A DNA stretch of 64,000 bases. It comes from Aradus depressus (taxonomy: Eukaryota; Arthropoda; Insecta; Hemiptera; Aradidae). Of this stretch, positions 23,190 to 34,971 are shown piece by piece. Positions within the stretch are counted from its first letter, which is position 1, and each line of letters starts with the position of its first letter. The translations under genes were made by a program, and so were the position numbers. The stretch is from positions 33,435,087-33,499,086 of the forward strand of contig OY759216.1 of the NCBI GenBank assembly GCA_963662175.1. The letters run 5' to 3'. The notes under the pieces are model-generated. The model ran no database searches. It worked only from the letters and a program-made list of their open reading frames with translations, and was not told where the DNA came from.

Positions 23190-23765
23190 GAGGTTCTTTG
23201 TTCCAACCACGTTTTACACTCTCTAGGAAATTTATTGTTTGTTCTTAGAGGCGTTATAACATTGTTCGTATTAGTCTTGTCTCAAATTTGAGGGCATTTT
23301 GGCAATAGGAAATGTGATAAGGAACATTTTTAGTAAGAACCAATTTTTTGATAGGACTAAAGTTTTTCCCATAAATAAAACAAATGTCTAAAAAAAAAAA
23401 AAATGATGTCAATACGACATTTTATGACAGTTTTTGGCGTATCACATAGCATATCACAAGCCTGGCGACTTTTGGAAAAATGTATTCTACATAAAATGTA
23501 CCTTTTAGTTCGTCTCCAACTTTAATATAAAAAGATTATTGATAAATATATGCTATATCTTGTCAGATATAAATTAGCAGATACGAGATAATCAATTGTA
23601 TTTCAGTTTGAGCGCTAACTACGTTCCAATCATGTACACACAGACAAATATCATCAGCGGACTTTGAAACGTGAAATTCCGTTGAAAACGCGATCTCAGA
23701 TTTTCACAAAATTACAATACTTCCTTATACTAAAGGTATAAGAAAGTAAAAATATTGACTTGACA
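23190..23765 (+). repeat. Dispersed repeat family B, copy 1
   Basis: It shares with 37365-37800 and 49780-50345 the words gacattttatgacagttttt/gtcattttacgatggttttt, ggcatatca/ggcatgta, cttttggaaaaatgtatt, aaatgtaccttttagtt, and the end gtgaaattccgttgaaaac. No coding frame. Confidence 0.65.
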
Positions 23766-23954
23766 TTTTGAAGCGGTGAAGAAAATTCCCCCTCCCCTGT
23801 CTACGCCTAGATACAAACAAAAAGCCCATTGAAAATGCAATAGCGCCATATATAGGAGAGGATTGTGCCAGAGGCAGCCCACTATTATGATGAGGTGGAG
23901 AGTTGGACCTTCGTCATAACTGGGCCAAGTTCACTTCATACCTCCCCCAACACA

Positions 23955-24035
23955 GTTCACCTCGGTGGTGGGATGTGTAGCGTGCCTGTCTAACTACCTA
24001 CAAGGCCGGGCTTCAATTCCTCACAAGTAACTTTG
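23955..24035 (+). repeat. Possible tRNA-derived SINE head (unassigned family)
   Basis: It contains ctcggtggtgggatgtgtag and a weakened B-box-like gggcttcaattcctc about 30 bases later. The spacing fits a pol III internal promoter, but the body is not repeated elsewhere in the window. Confidence 0.3.
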
Positions 24036-24429
24036 CAGGGCATGCCCAAAAACTCACATAGACCTCCGTCGCAACAAAACGTTTTTCGAAATAATTCGTG
24101 TATATCTTTTTTTTGTTTGTTTGCATACTTACCACTGGCTACAAGAAACCATAAGTAAAATAAGTGTTTACGTTAGTAAGTAACACGTTTTTCAGGAGAC
24201 ACGTAAATGTTTGTAATATTTTTTTTTAAATTCCATGTTATGTAGTTATGAGGATTTGTTTCTGAGCTTACTTCATCATAAGAACAATAGTGGAGTTAGG
24301 TACGGCTTTCTCGTATGATAAACTCCAAGGTGGCGTAACAGATGGCACAAATATCCAAAATCACAGTGAAAATGAAGTTATTCCCTACAGCTAAATGAAG
24401 GTAGAGAATGCCACGGGAGCGCGGGTGGT

Positions 24430-24500
24430 ACCCTGTACTGTATCTGTCTAGCAAGTCTCTCGGCCAGCACTGCCTCAGTCTTTGGGGAGATTCGTCTGGG
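24430..24500 (-). repeat. tRNA-like retroelement head, same family as 19175
   Basis: On the minus strand it reads caaagactgaggcagtgctg then gccgagagacttgct, matching the head at 19175-19205 with a few changes. The rest of the element is not recognisable here. Confidence 0.45.
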
Positions 24501-25081
24501 TGGAAACATAATGACAAGATATGGTGCGATTTCACCACTTCTATTGTACGTAATACAAAATTTTACCTATTAACTTGTTGGTTACGAACTTAAAAAAAAT
24601 TCTAATTCACATCACAATTTTTATTGCATACGTACTACTAAAAACAGGTCTCTGTAGTCACGTTCTTCTTTATAACTAACCAAATGTTATTGTTCAAGTT
24701 TATATAAATTAATTTAAATCTAACCAAACAGTAAGCATTTCGAACTATAACTAAACAATATTGAAGAAGAGCCAGTAACAGTTTAGGTTGCGGGCAACGT
24801 GCCGCCTTCAGTTTTTTTGGCCGAGCAGCATTAAATACAAATTATGCATATTTTATAAAAATTAAATAAAATATTTGCCAGAGACATACAATGTCATCTA
24901 ATAAATTGTGACAGTTCATCTATATTCAGCCTTTTGGCGGGGCCTGATTAAATATACTAACCTACCTACATCGGGTTATTTGTTGAATAAATATATTAAT
25001 TTTCTTAAGAAATAATAAAAGAATGGGTTTCATTCTCAATTTTTAGGGTTTTGTTGGTCAAACATAAAAACAATAAAAAAG

Positions 25082-25272
25082 GCCCTTAGGTTTTTATCTG
25101 GGAGGTTGAAAAACCTGAAGCACGCCGTCCTTCGAATGAGACATTAAGCGAAGGTCTCAAGCATGTAAGATGTCAGGTACTCGATAAATAATCCCACCAT
25201 AGAGTCCACCAGATCGGCAAAAGAGCGCTTTGGTAGTAGGCGATATGATGTAGTTAAAGCTCGGGGATGAAA
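25082..25272 (+). repeat. CCTAA-tailed SINE, truncated copy
   Basis: It contains tttttatctgggaggttg, gcacgccgtccttcgaatga, gatgtcaggtactcg, then jumps to the 3' region (gagcgctttggtagtaggcg). The internal part around cctaggtgaataaaaattta is deleted. Plus orientation, no head. Confidence 0.8.
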
Positions 25273-26479
25273 AATATGACAAAAACGTTCACGGTTCCCT
25301 AATGTGCACTCTATGTGGTGGTTATCATGAACCTACAATTTTTCCCTAGAGAGCAACTTTGAGGGTGAATTTTGGTTGAGAGCCTGGCTTGTTGCAACCT
25401 CCCCCGGCCCACCCTTGTGTAAGGACCTGAGCTACTAGCTGTAACAAGGCTGACACAGATGGAACATGACGTCCATGGTCCTCACTTATATAGAATAGAC
25501 ACCAACTTATTTAGACTACATTACTATGCAGCATGTCAGCCAGCCTCCCTGATCCAAATACCATGCCTACCATAACACACAACAATAACTATAACCATTC
25601 TTTCTACTTATTTAGTAATATAAATAAACACAGGAACCACGCACCCTCACATGACCAGTTTTTGTGGAATAGACAGTATTTCAAAACAGAAGTTTGTTTT
25701 ATTTATTTACTTATAATGGCAATTCGAAAAAAATGTTCGGATCACCATAAGTTAAAATGGCTTCATCAACCACTTAATGCCACAAAACAATATAAGTAAA
25801 CAGGTGATAGCTCATTTAGTTGAGCAACTAACCTTAGCAAAATACATTTTTTTTTTTTTTGTTTGGCTTTATGTACGGTGCATATTAGCCACACTCCATA
25901 GAATGAACATTTTGTTTAGTGAGCAGTAAAAAATTGATTTTTTTTCTTAGATAGCTATTTTTTTAATAACTTGACCTATTTCAATTCTATTTTCTATCAT
26001 TGCCACTTGGCGAGAGGACTCATTGGACGCTCAGAGTATTTTAATCTAAATATATAATAATATTTCAATGTCATTCTCTTTGAAAAGTTAATTGAATTTA
26101 GTATAAAAATAATCGTGACACACATAAATCAGGTACCACTTTTAAAAACAGAAATATATTGTTAGATGGAGTTTGTGTTAATTTTACATGTTATTCTGAT
26201 GGACTTAAATAAAAAAATGAACTTTTTGATTAAGTGCTATTTTATTATACAAAACATATCACTAGCATGTTATCACGATTAACTTTTGATATTAAAAACA
26301 TTATACTTTACTTTGTTACATATCTTATCTAATTTTATTTATTAATATTATTGTTATTATAATGTATTTTTTCTATTTATAGTTTACTTATGATAAATGG
26401 TAACACTAGTACACAACAGAACAAAATAACAAATGATTTGGACTATTTTATTTGAATTCGATGCGATTTTAGATGGAGT

Positions 26480-26900
26480 TTCATGTTTTCTGACCTCAAG
26501 ATTCTGTCTGACTGAGATTTCTGGCTGTCTGTGTGTCTGTGAACGCGATAATTCCCGATAGAATTAATGTATTCAGACGAAATTTTATATGTGAATCCAG
26601 AAACTCTAACGACGACACCTATTGTTTTTCAGCAAAATCGTTCAAACGGAAAAGGGGGATTAGGGGGAAGGCTTAACATAAAAATTCTAATCAACTACCG
26701 ACAGAATGACTATATCGACATGAAATTTTAGATGTGATCAAAATCCCATAACCTATATATTTTCAGTCAAATCGTTGGAAGGGGAAGAGGGGGATTACGG
26801 GATATGCATAACTCAAAACACTAATAAATGTCGATGTAACGAATTTATCGACACAAAAGTACTCCCCCCATCAAGGAGTTACCTAGGAGACAGGGTGTGA
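26480..26900 (-). repeat. TACTTCCCCAG-family repeat, partial
   Basis: It contains tctgtgaacgcgataattcc, cgacgacacctattgttttt and two iterations of the purine-rich gaaaagggggattaggggga segment, characteristic of the reverse orientation of the family. Ends are not distinct. Confidence 0.6.
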
Positions 26901-27744
26901 TAGCCTTAGGTAATCTTGAGTAACCTGAGAATTGTATAAATATGACAATCTAGCAAACCTAACGATGGCTTAAACCAATATCGGTACACTCTATGCACAT
27001 ATTTTTAAGAAATTCGATAATATAAAAGTTAAACCAGTTCTTTGTTTTTACATATATATTTTATAAATAAAATAACCAATATAAAATAGTTGTTGGCTAT
27101 TCTTTTATAAGATGACCTACTTAAATTATTTTTTTATCTAATAGAGTCTATTTGTCTATGTAATGAATTCCTGAGCATGTGCTCTCGAGATCGTAAGACA
27201 AGAAAAAGTGAATGTATTGAAATGATTGTAAGATAGGAAACTCGAGGCTGACCAGCAAAACTGCATTCATAAAACACAGTCTCAATTAAATTTCTGAAAA
27301 ATAACAATATGTGATGTAAAAAATACACACATTATAATTATTAAAATATTCTATAATTAATTATTATTTTTTCAAGAAAAAAATCGAAGTGTTCAGTTTT
27401 TTGTTTTAAATTGCTAAAATGTAGAAGTTTTAATAAAATCAGCTGTTAATAAATAAATTAGTGAGTAAAAATATACAAAGATTGGACCATTCGATTTTGT
27501 TTAAAAGATAAGATAAATAGAGAACAACCAACGTTCGGAATAAATGCCGGCGATCAGCTGTTTTATATAGACAAGCACAGTGGAAGGAGAGTGGCGTTAG
27601 GGTTAAGATGTTCGAGTGAGAGTAAAGCAGTTCGTGTTAACAGTGAGAGGATTGTTAGACTTAACTCAGTGGAAGTACGTAGAGCCAAGGACAAGTAAAA
27701 CGAGAGCTAAAAAAAAAGAAGGTACTTCTTATTTATTAATATAT

Positions 27745-28030
27745 AGGTTAGGTTTTATGATTCATGCCCGGGCTTTAACTACGAGGTCATATCGCCTACT
27801 ACCAGAGCGCTCTTTCGTCACTCTGGTGGATATGAGCCCGTCTCTATTGTGGCAGTCCTAAATTTTGCCTACCCTAAATTTTTATTTACCTAGGGCAGGG
27901 ATCTTTAACGAGTATCTGACATCGTACAGGCTCGGGACCATCGCTTAACGTCCCATCCGAAGGACGGGGTGCTTAGGTTTATTTGACCTCCCAGATAAAA
28001 TAAACTAAGGGCCTCGGTCGGGTTTCGAAT
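27745..28030 (-). repeat. CCTAA-tailed SINE, head missing
   Basis: On the plus strand it starts ataggttaggttttatgat (tail) and runs through tgcccgggctttaactacga to gggcctcggtcgggtttcga, then breaks off in the B box. It lies opposite to the copy at 28110, only 80 bp away. Confidence 0.88.
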
Positions 28031-28109
28031 ATATATACATATATAGAAAAAAGACTGATGTAGTTTTAGAAATTAGTAAGAATTCGTGTATATATATAAA
28101 TTAATTTTT

Positions 28110-28410
28110 GAGAGCGCCGGTAGCTCAGTGGTATGCGTGCTTGACTTCTGAGCTCAAGGTTGTGGGTTCGTAGCCCGACCGAGGCCCTTAGTTTATTTTA
28201 TCTGGGAGGTAAAATAAACTTAAGCACGCCGTCCTTCAGATGGGACGCTAAGCGTTAAGCCTTAGGTGAATAAAAATTTAGGGGAGGCACAATTTAGGAC
28301 TCCCACAGTAGAGTCGGGCTCATGTCCACCAGAGTGACGAAAGAGCGCTCTGGTAGTAGGCGATATGACCTCGTAGTTAAAGCCATGAGTCATAAAACCT
28401 AACCTAACCT
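28110..28410 (+). repeat. CCTAA-tailed SINE, near full length, with target-site duplication
   Basis: Head gcgccggtagctcagtggta (A box) and gggttcgtagcccga (B box, one loop change), body, then gagtcataaaacctaaccta tail. The flanks aaattaattttt (28098-28109) and aaatgaattttt (28411-28422) form a 12-bp duplication with one mismatch. A short deletion removes the gatggtcccgagcctgtac segment. Confidence 0.88.
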
Positions 28411-28867
28411 AAATGAATTTTTTTTATTTTCCAAATGTATCTCCTTGATTTTTATTATGTGTTAATTATGAATAAACCCAATTTTTGTTCTCGATTCTAT
28501 GCTATGTAAGATAATACCTTTGGATTAGATTGAACATTTTTGCAAATTTAAAACAATTTTATGGCATCTCCGATATATTTACATACAGCCAGTAACAAAA
28601 ATGTTCGGACGGTTTGATTTTTCAATAAAAAATTATAATAATTAAATGCAAAAGTAATAAAAAATAATTAAAGCCATTTTTCAATCAAGAATAAGAATTC
28701 AAAAGTGGGTTAGGATAAAGGAAAAACAGCTTTGATTAGAACAAATAAATATTTTAATTTAATAAATTTTATAACAAGTAATGTAGGTAACAAAAATTTT
28801 CGGACAAAAATGTAAACAACTATAAATAAATTCAATGTTTTTTTTACGATTTCACAAATTCAAAAAC

Positions 28868-29472
28868 CATAATGTTAATATTTGGTTGGGTACCCTTTTT
28901 GTGTAATAACATCTTTCATTCGATTCGGCATTGATGATGAAACTAATTTTTTGGTGAAATTTGGAGATATTTTACCCCACTCTTCTAATAACTTTTGTTT
29001 CAATTCGTTTTTTGAAGCAATGGGTGTTAATCGAATTTTCCTGTCGAGCTCACCCCATACGTGTTCAATTGGGTTGAGATCGGGCGATTGGGGGGGGTTT
29101 CATAACTTTAGGGCAGTTATACAAAAGCCAAGTACGTACCAATTCACAGGTGTGTTTCGGATCGTTGTCTTGGTAAAAATGAAAAGTCCGTAAATTCTCA
29201 AGTTTTTCAGCACTCTTTATCAAATTGCTCCTTAGTAACTCGGCATAAACTTTTCCAGTCATGGTGGTTTCAATGAAAACCAGTTCACCAATTCCACTAG
29301 ACGCCATACACCCCCACACCATCACTGAGCCACCCCCATGTTTTACTATTGGTTTTAAATTTTTTGGATTCAGACCCTCATTACGCCTTCTCCAAATTTT
29401 GTCGCGACTGTCGGGACTAAATATATTAAACTTACATTCAAAAGTATTTGCTTGCAATAGAACAAACCGCAA
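28868..29472 (-). pseudogene. Tc1-like transposase, catalytic-domain fragment
   Basis: It contains NLKPIVKHGGGSVMVWGCMA and FHFYQDNDPKHT, the latter carrying the second catalytic Asp of the DDE triad. The first catalytic region is lost: only FECKFNIF remains, at the edge of the inserted block. After NCPKVMKPPP the frame shifts; the C-terminal end (GKISPNFTKKLVSSSMPNRM and following) is readable in another frame down to a stop near 28872. Inactive copy. Confidence 0.88.
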
Positions 29473-29985
29473 TAATAAAATATTCTTGTATCTTGTAACT
29501 CTTCACAACATAAAAAGAAATCTCAGGTCATGTAATGTCAGAAAACTAGATTTTTGTGATATGACGTTGGAAGAGAGCGACAGCAGCGCTGACCCTCGGC
29601 AGAAACCGTCCCTTCCCCCTACTCTATCCCCTCCGCCTTCCCTCTAAAGAAACTAACTACCCAATTTTTCTAATTTAAACGTTTTTTCTCCGATATTTCG
29701 ACAAATAAATGTTTCCAAATCATGTCCGTTTACTTCCATGTAATATATGTATACATATACTATTACTTTACTTTTGTTTACTTCCCTATACATATAATAT
29801 ATGTATACATAATAATATGTACTAAAAATTTTGTAATCGTGTGAACATCAGAGATCAATTGCATGCGTGTGTTTATGTGAGAGCTCAAACGCTTTGACCT
29901 GACATCGTACAGGCTCATGACCATCGCTTAACATCCCATCCGAAGGACGGAGTGCTTAAGTTTATTTTACCTCGCAGATGAATGA
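29440..29985. mobile_element. Block inserted in the Tc1-like transposase
   Basis: About 545 bp without transposase similarity, splitting the catalytic domain from the N-terminal part. It contains a GC-rich segment (29575-29645), repeated atatgtatacat words, and a SINE fragment at 29897-29980. Exact ends are uncertain. Confidence 0.6.
29897..29980 (-). repeat. CCTAA-tailed SINE fragment
   Basis: Minus-strand piece containing gacatcgtacaggctcatga, cgcttaacatcccatccgaa and ggacggagtgcttaagttta. It is nested inside the block that interrupts the Tc1-like element. Confidence 0.85.
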
Positions 29986-30056
29986 CATTACTCCAACAAA
30001 TTTCTGAATGATTCTGGAACTCTTTTGCGAAGCTCAATCTTTTTTTTATATTTTTT

Positions 30057-30419
30057 TCACTCACAAACGGTTTTTGGTACTCTCCCATTATATCCTGCTT
30101 CTTTTAGAATTCTTCGAACATTTTGTGGGTGAACTTTCTTTCCCGTTTCTCTGTATACCTCGGCGACGATCTGAGGTGCACTCCTCGAGGGCTTGTTTTT
30201 AATTTTCCGGACAACGCTACACCTTTCTCGGTCGTTTAATACTCTTGGACGGCCATAGGAAGATTTCAAATCTATCCGATCCTCGTGCTTATACCTTCGA
30301 ATTACATCGGCTACGGTGCTTTTACTTCGGCCTACCATACCACCGATTTTGCGGACACTTAATCCTTTTTCATAATTACAAATTATTATCTGTTGAACTT
30401 CAAAAGATGTTCGACCCAT
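30057..30419 (-). pseudogene. Tc1-like transposase, N-terminal DNA-binding fragment
   Basis: 120 codons starting MGRTSFEVQQIIICNYEKGL. It contains a paired-like helix-turn-helix (GLSVRKIGGMVGRSKSTVAD) and a second HTH/GRPR-type region (SYGRPRVLNDRER) followed by SAPQIVAEVYRETGKKVHPQ. These are the DNA-binding modules of Tc1 transposases. The frame stops early after NGRVPKTVCE; the expected continuation (KKRLSFAKEF) follows in another frame, so a one-base deletion near 30070 has broken the gene. Confidence 0.9.
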
Positions 30420-31311
30420 CTTGACAGCAGGAAATACAAATAACTACTGAATGCAGTAATAGAAGGATATAAACACATTTTATTTGTTCGGTATTAGCGG
30501 TTGGTTGAGAAGGGATTAAAGATCATGATCAGAGTCGCATTTGTTTACAAAACAAACAACAGGTGTCCAGAAAATTTTGTTACGTGAATTTCTTGTCTTC
30601 AATTATTAATGCAAAATTTCCTATTAGCTGTAAATGTTTAATTAATTGTTTTACGGCGTTTTGAAATGATTGATGATCTCGAAATTTAAAACTTTGCTTG
30701 AATTAAATATTTTGCCATATAACTATGTGTAACTGCAAAAGAAAAACAAAATTATAAATTGTCCGAAAATTTTTGTTACTGATTGTATATGTAATTGAAT
30801 TTTTTTTCAATACATGCACTTTCTTCAAAATTGCACGTCTTCAACAATCTATATAGGGCCCTTTTCGGGGGAGACAACAAGTTCTACAGGAAATGTGATA
30901 ATATTTATTTTTATTTATTATTTGTTTATGTTTATTATAATTATAATAATTATTATTATTATTATTTTATTTTTATTTATATATGTACATTTTTTTAATG
31001 ATCACAAATGTTTTCTTTCGACGTTCTTCCAAACAGCAAATTTCTCTCATACGATACAAGATATAGTAGATGGACTATGAGAAGAACCATTATTTGGCTA
31101 CTCTCCACCCTGGGTTTAACTTCCTTCAGCGCCAGCTACTCCAATTCGGACAGAAGAGAAGCACGCTCTCCCGTCATTTCATTTTATTTCCGCAGGTATA
31201 CGTAGTAAAAGATAAATTATATATTCGGTCAAAAATTTGATGTTTAGCTTCCACCGAAATTTTATGTTTTGACCCTCTAATTCGAAAAGTCGTGGACGAA
31301 TACCATCAATG

Positions 31312-31702
31312 TACTTCCTCAGCATGAATTAATCAATGAAGTTTTCACTCTCCCTCCAAACCCAATGGACCATTTGAACTAAAAATCAATAGTTGACTTT
31401 CATACGGAGTTCTGAATGACTTTCATACTAAATTTTGTGTCGATATGATAATTATATCGGCAGTTATTATTGTTTTTGGGTTAAGCCCCTCCTCTAATCC
31501 CTCCTTTCTCTTTGGCCGATTAGGGGTTTCCGATTTACATATAAAATTTTGTGTCGATATATTCATCTTATCGGGTGGTATTGTGTTCACAAACTCACAT
31601 AGATAGCTTCTTTTTTTTTTTTTTGGAATCATCAATTCCGGCGAAAACTCAACATCGACCGATTACATAACTTTCCCTATACTTTGTGTAGTTGGGGAAG
31701 TA
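31312..31702 (+). repeat. TACTTCCCCAG-family element with both ends
   Basis: It starts tacttcctcag (31312) and ends ttggggaagta (31702), imperfect inverted termini of 11 bp. The interior has the family order: caccctccaaacccaatgga-like entry, agttgactttcatacggag, gtcgatatgataattatatc, gttaagcccctcctctaatc, ccgattaggggtttccg, then acttcccctatactttgtgt. Confidence 0.75.
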
Positions 31703-31920
31703 AAGGTTGTTGTGTGTTTGTGGCTGTGAATACGATAACTGCCGTAATGAACAAAGCAAAGATGTATTGAAGGTATCGATATCATATTCAGGATGTAAAT
31801 TTAAAAACATATATGGAGAACACCTATTATTTTTCAGCGAAATTGGTCGAAGAGAATGGGAATTATCAAAAACTCTAATAACTGCTGATGTAATGAATGT
31901 ATCAGCACATTTAGTATGAT
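31703..31920 (-). repeat. TACTTCCCCAG-family fragment, opposite orientation
   Basis: It contains ggctgtgaatacgataactg, ggagaacacctattattttt, cagcgaaattggtcgaagag and ctgatgtaatgaatgtatc, the reverse-orientation words of the family. It abuts the preceding forward copy. Confidence 0.6.
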
Positions 31921-32174
31921 GATTCATATGTACCTAAGTATTTCTATTGGTTTTCAACCAATCCTAAAAAAAAAATGTTGGAATAAACTTGGGAACGTTC
32001 ATGTCACGAAGCAGCTGCTTAAGACATGAAGAGGCTCAAACACTCTGGGAGATGGAAGCAATGCTGAGAGTATTTTTGTCAGCTGTGACATATCTCAGCT
32101 GGAGGGATCACGTAGCCTCATTCCAGCCAGGACTGGTGCTTCGTAGACGGCTCTATCATAGCCTTGTGGCACTT

Positions 32175-32265
32175 TGGCTGGGGACCTACTGGACGAGTGG
32201 ATAGAGCGTCTGCCTACCATCCTCACAAGTCGCGGGGTCCGATTATTCACAATGCATTGCCATTC
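32175..32265 (+). repeat. Possible tRNA-like sequence
   Basis: It contains tggacgagtggatagagcgt and ctgcctaccatcctcacaag, resembling the D-arm and anticodon arm of a tRNA-like SINE head. The B-box position (cggggtccgattattc) is weak. Confidence 0.25.
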
Positions 32266-32358
32266 ATTTCACCCAAGTATGCAGGACGACCACCTGAAGA
32301 AAGCGACTCTATCAGTAGCGTTTGAAAATTCCGTATAAAATGTCAATCACCAACAATG

Positions 32359-33058
32359 TACTTACCCAGCATACAATCAACTAAGTTTTCTCTCTCCCTC
32401 CAAAACCAATCCCTACTTAACTTACACAAACACTTCTGAATCTTCATACTTAATTTCGTTTCGATGAATTCGTTACATCCGTAGTTATTAAAATTTTTGA
32501 GTTGAGCCCTGCTCCTCCTATCTCTCTTTTACCGTTAGCCTACTTCGAAAATTTCATTACGATACATTCATTACAGTTATTAGAGTTTTTGTGTTAGCCC
32601 CCCCCCCCCCCCCCCCCCCCCTCCTCTCCCTACCCCAATTATCCGTTTCCTTCTGGCTGCTGTGGCTGAAAATCAACAGATGTCGGGCCTATCAGGATTT
32701 ATCAAGTTCACAGACAAGAAAGAAACTTTTGGCGAATTAATGAACTAAGTTTTCTCTCTCCCTCTAAAACCAATACTGAAGAGGTGTCTTAGGACTTCTG
32801 AATAATCACACTAAATTTCGTGTTGTATACATTTTACAGGTATATCGACATTTCCTTTCACCAATTTGGCTGAAAATCAATAGGTGTCATTATAATGAGG
32901 TACTGGTTAAGCCTACAATCGCTATATATTCATTCAATCGGGAGTTTTCGTGTTCAGAGATCAAGAGGTTGGGAAACACGAAATTCCGGTGAAAACTGAA
33001 CATCGGATTTCTGACAGATTACCTAACTTCCCCTTTACTTCATGTGACTGGAAAAGGT
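32359..33058 (+). repeat. TACTTCCCCAG-family element, ~0.7 kb
   Basis: It starts tacttacccag and contains two iterations of the pyrimidine-rich block, one with a C-run at about 32600-32622. It ends cttcccctttacttcatgtg then a degraded terminus. Two gttttctctctccctc segments (32385 and 32750) show internal duplication. Confidence 0.7.
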
Positions 33059-33245
33059 AATATAAGATTTATTTTATTTTATAGAAAATATTTCATAGTT
33101 GATTCATAATTATGCTGTGTTTATTGCGAATAATACCCACTCAAAATAATAAATAGGAATATACATACTTTTTTCTATTTATTACATAAACTCATAATGT
33201 CAATTCATGTAATAATGTCAACGATGTAATAGAAAGGATACATAA

Positions 33246-33346
33246 GGCTCCTGGTCGATAAAAACAGGCTCTGAAGAAGGCACTCAGTGCCGGAAGCTTG
33301 ACAGAAATTCAACAAGTTTGTTTTCATCGACCAGGAGCCTGATCTC
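33246..33346. repeat. Hairpin with hammerhead-like loop
   Basis: Arms aggctcctggtcgataaaaa and tttcatcgaccaggagcct pair over about 20 bp. The loop contains CTGAAGA, a ggcac-tca-gtgcc stem, then ggaagc. Confidence 0.8.
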
Positions 33347-33762
33347 TCCTCCTACCTATGAACACATAATGTCACTATCGACGACGAGTTATCATACTTA
33401 CATAAATTCTAAATAATTAAATATGTGAAAACATATGTACTATTTATATTTTCTTTTAACTGGCTTGTTCAACTGTGAGAAGACAGGTCTGCAAATGATA
33501 TGGGAAAGATCCTTGTTATAGATAGACGGACGGAACGAGAGAGGGTATTGTTATTGTTATGAAGAGGTCGTTGGTAGGTACCGCTGGCGGCAAGAGTGGG
33601 AAAATAGGTGAAGGAAAACATGATTAAGTCGGGACAGATACACAGGGCGAATAATTAATTTGTATGTAAATGGAGAGTTTTTGTTGAAATCGGCCTACTT
33701 CGCCCGGGAAAATGTAGCATGGTCGAGGTCAAGATCGCAGAACGGCGCCTTAGCTACTATGT

Positions 33763-34258
33763 GTTAGGCAACGGGCAGCACCTCAGTTGGTATCGGCTAG
33801 GCAACGGGCAGCACCTCAGTTGGTATCGGTTAGGCAACGGGCGGCACCTCGGCTAGAGATTTGCTAGGTAATGGCCGGCACCTTAGCAACTATGTGCTAG
33901 GCAACAGACGGCACTTTAGTTGGTATTTGTTAGGCAACGGGCAGCACCTCAGTTGGTATCGGTTAGGCAACGGGCGGCACCTCGGCTAGATTTGCTAGGC
34001 AACGGCCGGCACCTCAACTAGTATATGTGCTAGCCAACGGACGACACCTTAGTTGATATATGCTAGGCAACGGCCGGCACCTTAGTTGGAATTTGCTAGG
34101 CAACTGGCAGCACCTCAACTAGTATATGTGCTAGCCAACGGCCGGCACCTCAGCTAGTATGTGCCAGGCAACGGCCGGCACCTCAGCTAGTATGTGCTAG
34201 GCAACTGCCGACACCTCAGTTGGTATCGGTTAAGCGACGGCCAGCACCTCAGTTATTG
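33763..34258 (+). repeat. 33-bp minisatellite, about 15 copies
   Basis: Repeating unit of about 33-35 bp with core gctaggcaacggccggcacc followed by tcagttggtatcg or tcagctagtatgt variants. Units differ by substitutions and small indels. It is GC-rich in an AT-rich intron. Confidence 0.95.
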
Positions 34259-34514
34259 TTACCGATATCTGTTAACTGGATTCGTATCCCCAAACTTCAT
34301 CACTCTAGACTTGGTGGAAACACTGAAAAACAAAAGGCTATGTCTTCTTTCGATTCACTAAAACTAATGCCAATTCAGTCATAAACTAATAACTATTCAC
34401 ATGCAGTTTTAGTGCATTAACATCAAGCTAGTCCTTCGGGCCTTAGTAAACTGAAAGAATGTAGATGTATGTGGGATGGTTTGTAGCATCTCATGGTTTT
34501 ATTCATTCCCTGTC

Positions 34515-34712
34515 AGCTTTACCGTGAGAGCCCAAGTTTAATTAGGTTAAGGGTCTTTAACTATTATCTGACATTGCACAGGCTCAGAACTGCCATATAA
34601 CATCCCCTCAGAAGGAGGGAGGGCTCAAGTTTATGTTACCTCAAATAAAAAAAAAACTTGAGCAGAGTAGACAAGCACGCTATTCCGAAGCTACTGACGC
34701 CCTCTCGAAAGA
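34515..34712 (-). repeat. CCTAA-tailed SINE, strongly diverged copy
   Basis: Minus-strand match: gggtctttaactattatctg, acattgcacaggctcagaac, acatcccctcagaaggaggg, then a head remnant (caagcacgctattccgaagc, tactgacgccctc). The oldest-looking member in the window. Confidence 0.65.
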
Positions 34713-34971
34713 ATGCAACTAATTATGCAAAGAACAGGGTCTCTGATGAAGTGGCTTGTGTATTGGGTGGACTAACGGCTCGGCTCGGGTTCCGCTGTCT
34801 CGACCAAACCGGCATCTTTCTCCCACTTTCCATAGCTTTCTCTACAACCTCTGTCTAGAGGCTAGAGGTCACACACCAAGGTCATTCTCATGGTCCGGTG
34901 TCTTGTACCTATTAGTGATCGCCAAATTTCTGTATAGCAATGACCAACTGTTATTACAATTTTTAGTTAGT

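Larger units (their letters stand above)
28586..30785 (-). mobile_element. Tc1-like DNA transposon, defective, with nested insertion
   Basis: The element lies between TA dinucleotides (28584-28585 and 30786-30787). The outer terminal motif cagtaacaaaaatgttcgga at 28590 is mirrored at 30761-30781. A second copy lies about 195 bp inside each end (28787-28805 and 30564-30583), giving the IR/DR arrangement of Tc1/Sleeping Beauty-type elements. The transposase on the minus strand is broken into at least three frames and interrupted by a foreign block of about 29440-29985. Confidence 0.92.
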
